Source: Phytophthora quininea
Taxonomy: Eukaryota > Oomycota > Peronosporomycetes > Peronosporales > Peronosporaceae
DNA: 64,000 nt
Assembly: GCA_011947345.1 (NCBI GenBank)
Contig: JAAVTG010000489.1
Coordinates: forward strand, 42,088 to 106,087
Reading direction: 5' to 3'
Below the pieces are notes generated by a model that did not search any database, was not told the DNA's origin, and saw only the letters and a program-made list of their open reading frames with translations. Shown here one piece after another: positions 1 through 10,212 of the stretch (its first letter is position 1; each line of letters begins with the position of its first letter). A program made the position numbers and the translations under genes.

Positions 1-1116
1 TGGTCACTGCTGCTGTGGTTGAGGAGGCGAACGAAGCTGTTGAAGAAGCTCCTGTTAGTCCGTGGACTGCGGCTACGATGCAGGAAGAGGTCGTTGAGAT
101 CCCAGCCGTCGTGGAAGAGACCCCCGCACCTGTAGTTGAAGAGGTTGAAGAGGTTGCTGAAGAGCAACAGGTGTCGGCTCCAATGGAGGTCGAGGAAGCG
201 CCTGTCAAGGAAGAACCTGTGGAAGCTGCGAGTCCGTGGACGACTGCGCCTGTGGAGGAGCCCCTGTCAGCACACCAGCGAAGGAGGAAGTTGTGGAAGA
301 AGTCCACGAGGAGCCGCCGACACCTGTTGTTGAAGAGCCTGCTCCAGTGGTCGAGGAGGTTGCTGAAGTTGTTGAAGAGACCCCGTCGTAGAGGAAACTC
401 CAGCAGTTAGCGCATGGAACACGACGCCAGTCCAGGACGAAGTGGCAAAGAAGGAGGAGGTCGTTGACATTGCGGTCGCTGTCGAATCGACTCTTGTAAA
501 GGAGACGGTGGTGGCCGAGGTAGACACGAAAGCGCCAGTCGAAGTGGTGGCCGAGCCAACGACTAGTGCATGGACCACAGCCCCAGTGCAGGAGGTCATT
601 GTGGCTGCTCCCGTCAAGGAGGAACTCGTAAAGGAAGAGGTCCTTGCCGTCGTTGAAGAAGTTGCAGCCCCCATCGAGCAGGTTGTTGCTGCTGTGGAGA
701 CCAAGGTCGAGGAAGAGGTGCCCGCTCTGTCCTCTGCGTGGAACTCGACGCCTGTGCAGGAAGAAGTAAAGCCTGTTGTTGCTAAGGTTGAGAAGGTGGT
801 GGCGCCCGTGAAGAAGGAGGTGAAGGTGGTGGAGCCTGTGAAGGAGGTCGTCGTGGAGGAGAAGCAGGTTGCGGTCGAGCAGCCCAAGCAGACGCCCGCG
901 GCTGCTGTCCAGGAGGTGGTCGTGGCCACGGAGGCCGTCGTAGAGGACGCAAAGCTGGACAAGAAGGCCGTCGCCAACGCCTTCGACGGCGTGGCGAGCT
1001 ACCAGACCGACAGTGTGGCGCCAGCGATCAAGAAGGTCCCGAGCGTCGAGGCCCGAGCCGCCAAGGCGACGGACGCTCCTGGCGCCTGCGGAGCCTGCGC
1101 CTGTACGATCCAGTAA
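1..1116 (+). CDS. Val/Glu-rich repeat protein with Cys-rich CaaX C-terminus (5' end outside window)
   Basis: The gene enters from the left edge; no start is visible. It is a low-complexity protein of Val, Glu, Ala, Pro and Lys. A spaced module is repeated at least five times: Ser-(Ala/Pro)-Trp-(Asn/Thr)-x-x-(Pro or Met)-Val/Gln-Gln/Glu-Glu, followed by acidic and valine-rich linkers. The C-terminus is GACGACACTIQ, in which the last four residues (CTIQ) fit a CaaX prenylation box and the upstream cysteines could be palmitoylated. This suggests membrane anchoring; it is inference, not a family assignment. The reading frame changes near 263 and near 386, each consistent with one lost base, and the repeat register continues across both breaks, so sequence errors are likely. 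The next gene is a shorter relative on the same strand. I recognise no enzyme domain. Confidence 0.7.
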
Positions 1117-1310
1117 GTCTGCTCGGTTGGTTAGTTGTGCATATCGTCCCTTGTCGCAGTAGGAGGCCTGGTGTCATCATCATTGTACGTGGGGCAAGGA
1201 GAGTTGATTCTTGTGGTTTGCACAATTTGAGTCAGAAAAGTGATTTACGACAAATGTAGCCACCTTCTGGATTCATGATTCCAGCTCGACAGCAAGATAA
1301 GATATCTTTT

Positions 1311-1325
1311 TTCATTCCCAGATTC
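1311..1325 (+). promoter_or_regulatory. Oomycete-type initiator (Inr/FPR-like) before the second CaaX gene
   Basis: The bases TTCATTCCCAGATTC resemble the oomycete core promoter, an Inr (TCAYTYY) followed directly by a CAWTTT-like flanking element. The site lies about 50 nt upstream of the ATG at 1374, the usual spacing. The match is by eye and the second half is imperfect. Confidence 0.45.
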
Positions 1326-1373
1326 GCCTCGGACGGCACAGACAGCCCAGTACCGTAACCAGCCTCAATCGCC

Positions 1374-1762
1374 ATGTCGGACTCTCCGTGGAACGCCAAC
1401 CCCGTGCCCGGCCAGGAGCCGCCCAAGCCAAGCCAGCGCAGCAGCAGCACCACCACGCGTCGGCCCCCAAGGAGGAGGAGCACGTGGTGTGGAACGCCGC
1501 GCCGAAGCCCAACGCCAGCACGGGCGAGAAGCTCAAGGACAAGACGCGCCACGCCGTGGAAGACGTCAAGGACAAGGCCGCCAAGGTGACGAGCACCATC
1601 GAGGGCTACAAGAACGACAGCGTGGCCAAGGTGAAGAAGGTGAAGGAAGAGCACAAGGTGGCCAAGGAGGACAAGAAGAAGCAGGAGAAGCAGGCCAAGA
1701 AGGACAAGAAGCACGAGGAGTCGGCCGGCGCCTGCGGCCTGTGCGGCTGCACCGTCATGTAA
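1374..1762 (+). CDS. Small Lys-rich protein with WNxxP motifs and CaaX C-terminus
   Basis: About 129 residues. It starts MSDSPWNANPVPG, has a second motif VWNAAPKPNAS near the middle, then a long charged Lys/Glu/Asp region likely to be helical, and ends GACGLCGCTVM. The final CTVM fits a CaaX box (Met at the last place favours farnesylation), and two nearby cysteines could be palmitoylated. Both the W-N-x-x-P motif and the Gly-Ala-Cys-Gly-x-Cys tail are shared with the gene just upstream, so the two are probably tandem paralogues. The frame changes near 1428, between the N-terminal 17 or so residues and the rest. The ATG at 1374 was chosen because it restores the WNxxP motif and lies 50 nt after an initiator-like site. 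The function is unknown; membrane tethering of a charged tail is inferred. Confidence 0.65.
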
Positions 1763-1946
1763 GACATGGCCACACTGCGAGTCAGTCAGTCCTCTCTGGC
1801 TGGATCTATTTCTTTTGCAGAAGATCTGGACGTGTCTTTAAAGACTACGTAGCTTCCCGACCAGATCGTCGCTCCTTCGACGTTGCCATTAACCAACATG
1901 CCGTGGATTGCAAGTGTTTATTAAGGAGAGTTGTGTTGCTGCTTGT

Positions 1947-2991
1947 TCATTCTTGTAGGAGAAGCGCGTGCGAGTGGCCAGCCGATACCTTATCCACTCG
2001 ACCGTCGACGTCATTTGCGGCTGGCTGTTGCCCCCACCACTGGACGGATCCGTCTCGACACAAGCCCAACGTGAAGCGCGCGCCACAAGCGACCTGCTCG
2101 ACGTCCTGGATGTCTTCGGCACGGGCTGATTCAGTCACGACACGTGGGAGCACTTGGGTGCTGGAGCTGTAGCCCAACTGGCCATCTCGGCCCCAGCCCC
2201 ACGTGTACAAGTCGCCCGAAGCAGTCAGCGCTGCCGTGTGCCAGTTGCCGCATGCGGCCTGGACGATGTTGCTGTCGAGCCCTTGCAGAGCGTCGACTAG
2301 TGTCGGAGCGTGTTCGTCTTGTGTGCTGCCATGGCCGAGCTGGTTGTACAGTCCCCAGCCAAACGTGAAGAGGCCGCCCGACCTCGACACGACCGCCGAG
2401 TGGCCAAAACCCGCAGCGATTTGCTCTACGTATACACGCGACGGCAACGCGACGGGGGTTGGAACGTGGCGACAGCGATCCGCTTCTGGTCCGAGACCCA
2501 ACTGGCCGTAGTCGTTGCTGCCCCAGGACCAAGCTCGACCAGTCGAGTCAACCGCCAACGAGTGCATTCCCCAGCAGCGACTGCAGTGATCGTCACACTC
2601 GTCGGGAACTGGACGACCGTCGGAACTCGAACGATTTCCCCACGTGCTGCAGTCGCCACCTGACCAAATCGGTTCCAGCCCCACACCAAGACCCGTCCCG
2701 AATACATCACTGCTAGTACGTGGTTACACCCGCAAGCTACGTAGCTGCATTTCTCGGGAAGCTCGATCTGAGCGCAGGACGAAGCGTCGAGCTCAGCCAA
2801 CTCGCCGTAAAGGCGCGTCCCCACCCAACCACGTCGCCGCTGTCGAGTACGCCGATGGAGAAGCCATCTCCTCCGTCGACAGCTTTGAGCTTGCGTCCTG
2901 GTGGGGAGTACACTCGTTGAATAAGCCGCCGCTGCGGAGCGGGATACAGACGCACTCCATTCAGTCGATTTGGAGTGCAGCAACAGTCCAA
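1947..2991 (-). CDS. RCC1-type seven-bladed beta-propeller protein
   Basis: Repeated RCC1/ATS1 signatures are spaced about 50 residues apart: GDVVGWG, GRVLVWGWNRFGQV, GRAWSWGSNDYGQLGLG, GGLFTFGWGLYNQLGHG and GDLYTWGWGRDGQLGY. They alternate with the matching 'AAGFGHSAVV' and 'ACGNWHTAAL' strands. RCC1 proteins act as guanine-nucleotide exchange factors for Ran or as general protein-binding propellers; this sequence does not say which. At about 345 residues it holds one propeller and no obvious extra domain. Two frame changes, near 2815 (a G run) and near 2572, each fit one missing base, and the propeller continues across both. The gene ends 180 nt from the CaaX gene, and only about 48 nt separate its start from the 3' end of the next gene on the same strand. 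Confidence 0.8.
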
Positions 2992-3038
2992 ACGTATTGA
3001 TCCAAGGCGTGTATTGAAAGGGGGGGATACTTGCTATC

Positions 3039-5122
3039 TTACAGCAGCACGGTGACGTTGAGCCGCCACAAATCGGACCAAGTCAAAGTCCCCGGGAACA
3101 CTAACCTAGCCGTCTCCTTGACCGAGTAGCCGTCTACCTCGTACGCGTAGACGTTCTTGAAGCGCACCCGCAGGATCTTCATGAAGGCGATGACTGGCAA
3201 GTCTTTGGTGCTCACCAGCAATTTCCCGTTCACAATGACGTATCCGGAGCAGTAGACGCCGTCGGCGGACGCGAACTTCATGCCTTTGAAGTAGACGTAG
3301 TTGCTGTAGTCCGAGATGAGGCCGAAGCGCGTCTGCAACTCCGCTCCAGTGGAGATCTCGAAGCGAGTGATGATGTCAGTGGGGTCGACGTTTCCGACGA
3401 AGACGAATTGCTGATGGTCGTGGGATGGTTTCGCTGCTGGGACTTGTCCGGGTAGTAGCTCCGGTAGATCTTGTGCAGGATCGTGTAACCTGCGACGACG
3501 GCCAAGAGCACGGCTTTGGGGAAGAAGGACATGATGAGGAACTTGGCGTTTCTCGGGGGCAGTTGGTAAGTCGTCCAGAACCGGAGTGGGGTCATATTAG
3601 CGATCGTAGAAGTCACATCCACCACTCCCTGAAAATATTGGGCGTTTGAATACGTGACGATCTCGTTGAGCACGGCGGGCGAGGATTTCACGATGGCCAA
3701 ACGGTGGCTGTGGATGATCTCGAAGAGGGCGATGGCGACCGAAGGATCGATTCTCTCGCGTAGGACTGCACTGAGAAGTCCCACGACTCCGAGATACACG
3801 TCCTGGATATCGGCGTGCAGCATTTGCTGGTGGATTTGGATGTTCTGCGTGCCTGTAGCGGCGGCGGAGAAGGAAAGAGCGTACTCATTGATCATCCAGA
3901 AGGAATTCACGGCCATCGATATCACCACCAGAGCGCCTCGCATCACCAACGTCGCTGTCGACATGGACGCGAACGGGTCCCCGACCCAAAGCTTTCCAGA
4001 GCGGCCCTTCTGGTACGTCACGAGGATCAAAACGACGATATAGTAGATGGTCTGCAGAGCGAATACGAGGTGGACGCCGTGGGCCCAAGCGTACGAGTCA
4101 AAGCTCACGGTCTCGCCAACCCATTCCCAGTACGTCAACGTGCGTTTAGCGTCGCTCGTGTCCTGCACCGTGTGCATGCAGCGCACATTTGCTTGCTCCT
4201 GGCCGTTGTAAAATCCACGCTCTCGACCGACTACCAAGTTCTTGACGGGCTGGTCGGACGTGTCAGCGATGATACTGCGGAGCTCCAGCAAGTTATGGTC
4301 GGTAATTCCTACCGACTCGTACAGTTCGAACTCCATGTCGCGCTGGTACGGATACCGCAGCGCCATGAGGTAGAACTGCTCTGCAACACCTTTACTCATG
4401 TCTTTGACGATGTTCATCGTTGCCAAAGCGCCCGGTCCACGACGTTTGTGGTCGTGAATCTCGTAGTTTTGGACGTTGAGCGACATCATGACCAGGGATA
4501 AGTCGCTGGGGTCGTCACGTGAGCGCACCAAGTTGTACGCTCGGACTCCAGACGGGTCTCCTTTCACGAGCTGACTGAAGCTGCAGTCGACCACGACTGC
4601 GACCGGTTCCAAGTTGCCGAGCGTCGAGATGTTGCTGTTCTGGATGCCTCGCACCATCTCGTCGTAGGCGAGACCCAAGAAGGTGTTGTTATAGATGTCA
4701 GGGTTGAACAGCGGCGTGTCGGAGCAGTTAGTGGTGGACGTTTTTGTGCCACTCTCAAGGTAGATAGCAAAGTCCCTCGGCGTGGAGTCGCCGGCCAGCA
4801 CGTTTTGTACCAGTGGACTGTTGTTGATGAGCCCAGTCCCCATGTAGTCGGCGATGAGTGGGGACGAGAACACTTTAAGCGTCTCGGTTGGGTTCGGAGT
4901 CGCCATGAGCACGATGTAGGCGAAGTACGAAGCGGACAGAGAGACTTGGATGTACCGGATGGCAGCGGCGATGACCAAAACCCGACGGAAGACGTTGAAG
5001 AACGGCCAGAACTCGAACTTCTTGTGCGATTTCCGGTGCTTGGAATGTTGCGGCTCATGTGGACCGACCGACATCATCGACCGGGCTGGGGGCCCCTTAG
5101 TTTGGGGTTGGACCCGAGCCAT
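3039..5122 (-). CDS. Cluster membrane protein A (multi-pass family, type 1)
   Basis: About 694 residues; the family has no name I recognise. Visible layout: basic cytosolic-looking N-terminus (1-46), hydrophobic segment 1 (about 47-72), a long soluble, probably lumenal or extracellular region (about 73-345) with sequons NCS, NNT and NIS and cysteines near 133 and 180, then hydrophobic segments near 348-370, 388-412, 440-455 and 527-551, a variable Ser/Thr-rich linker, and a conserved C-terminal domain of about 105 residues (TGAELQTRFGLISDYSNYVY to WSDLWRLNVTVLL). Motifs shared with the cluster are TPRDFxxYLES, VVVDCSFSQLVKGDPS, SYAWAHGVHLVF and RERIDPSVAI. A frame change in the linker near 3395 separates the C-terminal domain and fits one lost base. 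The start MARVQPQ is the first Met of the frame. It lies about 230 nt from gene B. Transport, receptor or wall-related roles are all possible; none is shown. Confidence 0.75.
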
Positions 5123-5350
5123 GGTCGCTGCTAGAAATGAACGAAGCTATTCGCCAGGGAAGGAATCGCGGTCCGCCCTGCCGTGTCGAGATGAACCGAT
5201 GTGGTAATTCAACGCACTGCCAAGACGTTTTGGCGTTTGTCGGCAGCAAGAATAGTTTGCCTTCGAGCTTTATTTGCAGATGCGAAGGATCAGGGGTGTC
5301 CTGCGATGTACATGGATTCAAAGACGGCGGCAACGTGTTACGTTTCGCTG

Positions 5351-7454
5351 TCATAGCAATACGATGACATTGAGCTGCCACAGATCCGACCACATGAAGG
5401 TCTTTGGCGACACCAACCGAGCCGTCTCTTTCACCGAGTTGCCGTCCACTTCGTAGACGTACACGCTCTTGAACCGGAAGCCCACGATCTTCATCGTCAC
5501 CACCGCCAGTAAATCTTTCGAACTCACCAAGAACTTCCCGTTCGCGATCACATATCCAGAGCAGTAGACGCCGTCGGCGGAAGCGAACTTCATGCCTTTG
5601 AAGTAGACGTAGTTGCTGTAGTCCGAGATGATACCAAATCGCGTCTGCAGCTCGGCTCCCGTGGACAGTTCAAAGTGCGTGACGACGCCTCTCTGGGAGA
5701 CAACCGCCCTCTCGTTGTTGGAATTGTCGGTCGTTTGTTGACTCAACCGCCTCTGGGTCTTCTCCGGATAACAACGGCGATACAGCTTGCGCAGAATTGC
5801 ATAACCGGCGATGATCGCCAGCAGAACCGCTTTCGGGAAGAAGGACGAGATGAGGAATACTGCGTCTCTCTTGGGTAATTGGTACGACGTCCAGAATCGC
5901 AGTGGGGACATGGAAGCGATCGACGATGTCACCGCTGCCACTCCTCGGAAATATTGGGCGTCCGAATACGTAGTGATCTCGTGGAGAATCGCCGGCGCAG
6001 ACTTGACGATGGCTAGGCGATGGCTGTGGATGATTTCGAACAGGAAGATGGCCACGGACGGATCAATTCTCTCGCGGAAGATGGCGCTAAGAAGACCCAC
6101 CAACCCGAGATACACGACCATAATATCGGCGTGGAGCAGTTCGGGGTGGATCCGTACGCTTTGGGTGCCAGTGACCGAAGCTGCAAAGGATACAGCGTAC
6201 TCGTTGACCATCCAGAAGGAGTTGACAACCATGGAGAGCACCACGACAACCCCGCGCAGAACTAACGTAGCGGTGGATACCGACGCGAACGGGTCACCGA
6301 TCCACACTTTCCCTGACCGGAGCTTTCGGTACGTTACAAGTGCAAGTACGATCAGTGAAGAGATCGACTGGATGGCGAAGATAAGGTGGACGCCATGCGC
6401 CCATGCGTACGAGTCGAAGCTGACAGTTTGGCCCATCCACTCCCATTGCGCTAGCGTCCGGTGGGCGTCCGAAGCATCCTGTAGCGTGTGCATGTAGCGT
6501 ACGTTTGCTTGCGCTTCGCCGTTGTAAAACCCCGTTGGCGTGCCGCGGTGACGTGCTTTACGGGATCGACACGTGGGTCTTGCGGGACACTTTGCAGCTC
6601 GAGAAAGCTTTCAGTCGTGATCCCCACTGGGTTGAGCACTTCAAACTCAACTTCTTGTTGGTAGGGATACGTTTCGGCCAGCATATAGTACTGGTCCACT
6701 ACCCCGTCGCTCATATCTTGTACGAGGGTCAGCATGGCCAACAGACCGGGGCCTTTTTCACGTGGTCGGTGATCTCGTAGTTCTGGATGTTCCACGATGC
6801 CATGGCCACGTATACATCGCTTGGGTCGTCCCGTGAACGTAGCAAATTGTACGTCCGCAGCGCAGAAGGGTCCCCTTTCACAAGCTGGCTGAAGCTGCAG
6901 TCCACCACGACCACCACCGGCTCCAAGGTGCTGAGAATGGTGATGTTGTACTGGGTGTCGTTCTCCATTTCGTAGTACACACGGCTCAAGTACTCGTAAT
7001 TGTAGATGGACGAGTCGAACAGCTTCACGCCCGAACATTTGTCGGTGGACGTCTTGGAGTCCGACTCGAGATATAGGACAAAGTCTCGTGGAGTGGTGTC
7101 GCCATTGAGAACAGTCTGCACCAGCGGACTATCCCGAATCAAACCATCGCCCAAGTACGAAGTGATCCAACTCGACGTGAACACTTTCAGCGTTTCTTGA
7201 GGATTGGGGTACCTACGCAGGAGTTTCCACGCGAACCACGTGGCCGACAAGGACACGTAGATGTACTGGATGGCGGCAGCGATGACTGCTAGTCGGCGTA
7301 TCACGTTAAAATGCTGCCACAGCCCGCTTTTCTTGTGCGACTTGGACCCAAGTCCGTCGTGCATCATGACCGAGAACATTGACCGAGTAGCTGGAAGCCG
7401 ACCACCGTTGCTTTCTGGCACCACACTGACCGAAGTCTTGGACATCCGGGACAT
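5351..7454 (-). CDS. Cluster membrane protein B (type 1)
   Basis: Closest in layout to gene A. The start is taken as MSRMSKTS at 7454 because gene C begins with the related MSRASRAS. An in-frame upstream Met at 7640 would add about 60 residues that have no counterpart in the family. The lumenal region has DKCSG and NIT sequons, the VVVDCSFSQLVKGDPS motif and the GFYNG segment before the second hydrophobic stretch. Breaks near 6750 (a run of five A where six would keep frame) and near 6528 (a T run) fit single lost bases. The last 270 bases are almost the same as those of genes C and D, far closer than the rest of the gene, which points to gene conversion. Confidence 0.7.
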
Positions 7455-7664
7455 CGTGAATACGTTAAACCTCACACCAAACTTTTCTCTTGATGAAACC
7501 TCGGAAAAGGTCAAATGCAAGACGGGAACTGGGGTCCTTCTTCGGTGTCTGCTCGACAATATAAGGCGCTGGTCTATTTTGTTGCGGGGTGAGTTGAAAC
7601 CACAGAGAACTGTTGCGTTTTCCGTCGCATGCTTTACCAACTATCGTGTCGCCGACGATAGAAT

Positions 7665-9759
7665 TTATAACAGCACAGTGACGTTGAGCCGCCACAGATC
7701 CGACCACATGAAGGTCCTTGGCGACACCAACCGAGCCGTCTCTTTCACCGAGTTGCCGTCCACTTCGTAGACGTACACGCTCTTGAACCGGAAGCCCACG
7801 ATCTTCATCGTCACCACCGCCAGTAAATCTTTCGAACTCACCAGGAACTTCCCGTTCGCGATCACATATCCAGAGCAGTAGACGCCGTCGGCGAAGCGAA
7901 CTTCATGCCTTTGAAGTAGACGTAGTTGCTGTAGTCCGAGATGATACCAAATCGCGTCTGCAGCTCGGCTCCCGTGGACAGCTCAAAGTGCGTGACGATG
8001 CCTCTCTGAGTCATCGCGCTCTTTTCGCTAGCAGACGATCGGTCTGTGACTTGACTCGATCGCAGCCGTATTTCGTCAGGATGGCGACGGAGATGGTAGA
8101 TCTTGCGTAGAATCGCATAACCAGCGATGATCAAGATCAAGATTAGCGTCGGGAAGAAGGACGAGACGATGAACAGACCATCTCTCGATGGAAGTTGGTA
8201 CGCGGTCCAAAACCTCAGCGGGGTGATGGTAGCAAGGGTTGAACTTACGTGGGCAACGCCTGCGCTGCTTAGGGAGCTGGAATACGCAGTGATCTCATGC
8301 ACAACGGCCGCCGACATCCGAACGATGGCCAATCGGTGGCTGTGGACGATCTCGAACAAGAAAATCGCTACTGCAGGATCGATCCGTTCTCGAAAGAAGG
8401 AGCTCACTAGAGCCGCCAGACCGAGGTAGATGTCCAAGATATCTGCGTGTACAAGCTCCTGGTGGATCAACACGCTCTGGCTGCTGGTGACGGTGGACGC
8501 AAATGCCAAACAGTACTCGGTGATGGACCAGAACGAGTTGACGTACATGGTGAAGACCACGACGATCGCTCGAATGACGAGAGTTGCCGTCGACACGGAC
8601 GCGAACGGATCGCCGATCCACATTTTCCCGACCGAACTTTCTGGTAAGTCACGAGACTCAGCACGACGAGGTTGTAGACGGTCTGCATGCCAAAGACCAA
8701 GTGAATGCCGTGGACCCAGGCGTACGAGTCAAGCTCCACGGTCTGTCCGACCCACTCCCACTGCGTCAACGTCCGTGTAGCATCACTTTGGTCCTGAACC
8801 GTGTGCATATTCCTCGTATTAGCCTGCTCTTCGCCATTGTAGAAGCCTCGCTTCCTAGCGGCAATTAAGTTTTCGACGGACTCGGTCGAATCGCGGGGAA
8901 TGCTGCGGAGTTGTTGGAAGCTGTCATTCGTGATCCGTCAGGTTGATACACTTGAAACTCCACGGATCGTTGATAGGGGTATTGCTGAGCTAGCAAGTAG
9001 ACCTGCTCGAGAACTCCAGCCTGCATATCCTTCACCACCGTGAGGAAGGCTAAGAGACCGACGCCTTGCTTGTTCTGTTCGGGTATCTCGAAGTTTTGCA
9101 CGTTGAGAGACATCATCACCACGTACAGCAGGCTTGGGTCTTCCTGTGACCGAGCCACGTTGAAAACCCTCGTACGACGCGTCTCCTTTAATGATTTGCG
9201 TGAAGGAACAGTCCACGACGAACAGAACGGTCTCCAGCTCGCCAAGAACGGTGGCGTTGTATTCGGCGTCCTTGATCATCCCATCGTAGGTACGCCTGAG
9301 GAAATCGTGGTTGTAAATCTTCGCGTTGAACAGCGGGACGGACGAGCAGTTCTTGGTTGATGTTTTCTTAGCCGACTCGAGGAACAGCACGTAGTCTCGA
9401 GGGGTTGAATTGCCTTGAAGGATGTTCTGAACCAGCGGACTGTGTTGGATGAGACCGTCACCCAAGCAGCCAGCAATCAGCGACGTTGAGAAAATCCTGA
9501 GCGTCTCTGGGGGATTGGGCGTCGCTCGCAGCATCTGCCACGCGTAGCTGATGGCCGTCAACGAGATGTAGACGTACTGGATGGCGGCAGCGATGACTGC
9601 GAGACGGCGTAAAATGTTGATGTACGGCCACAGTGAGACTCGGCGGTGATACCTGCCAGAGTGTTGGGTCTCGTTCAGGATAATTGACGAGAGCAGAGTG
9701 CGAGCTGGCGGTTTGTTTTCTGGTGGGTTGCTGACCGATGCTCGAGACGCTCGCGACAT
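7665..9759 (-). CDS. Cluster membrane protein C (type 1; at least four frame breaks)
   Basis: A full-length family member can be followed from MSRASRASVSN at 9759 to the stop at 7665, but across breaks near 9178, 8940, 8627 and 7893. The last is directly visible: genes A, B and D read gtcggcggaagc or its close variant, whereas here one g of the run is missing. All the hydrophobic segments, the VVDCSFTQIIKGD motif, TWVHGIHLVF-like segment, RERIDPAVAI and the C-terminal domain are recognisable. It carries the most breaks of the ten members, so it is the best candidate for a true pseudogene, yet no in-frame stop or large deletion is needed to explain it. Confidence 0.6.
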
Positions 9760-10212
9760 TTCCGGTACTTGGAAGAGCTTGAGCTTGCAGTCGATGTGTT
9801 GGAATTGGCAATGAAAGCGATTAACGAGATGTTAACGCTTGACTCTGAGCCAGCTAAGAACTTGAATTGGTGTGAAGGCTTCCATCAAGGCGAGGCAGTC
9901 GCTTGAAACCTCTGTGCTGCACGACAACTCGGTCGATCAATATTGCAGTCGACAGGAACGAGGGCGAGTTCTAATGCGAGCACATCTGGTCGGTCGGAAG
10001 AGAACCCGTACTTGTGACAAAGTACTACTTGTCAACGGCATGAACCGCTTGGGAAGTTTATTGGTCCTCTGTCTTTGCCGCAACAATAAGAATAGGAAAG
10101 CCTGGTCTGGTCAAGATGGAAATTAACGCGATCTGAGCGAACACTGCCTTTGCGAGGATCCTCGTTCCTCAGGACGCGAGCAGTTTGACGAGGGATTATC
10201 ATATTATTGGGT
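9760..10212. other. Intergenic region between cluster genes C and D
   Basis: About 450 bases separate the start of C from the stop of D, roughly double the usual gap inside the cluster. A plus-strand open frame of 84 codons (9872-10126) shows no family resemblance and is probably chance. The C promoter must lie here; no clear initiator was found. Confidence 0.5.

Noticed and set aside
267..977. Long Ser/Thr-rich antisense frame opposite the first CaaX gene
   Set aside because: It mirrors the Val/Glu-rich repeats of the plus-strand gene (Glu and Val codons read backwards give Ser, Phe and Thr-rich text); no domain is present.
1489..2172. 227-codon plus-strand frame over the second CaaX gene
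   Set aside because: An out-of-frame reading of the Lys-rich region that runs past its stop into the RCC1 gene on the other strand; composition is only Arg/Gln/Gly-rich.
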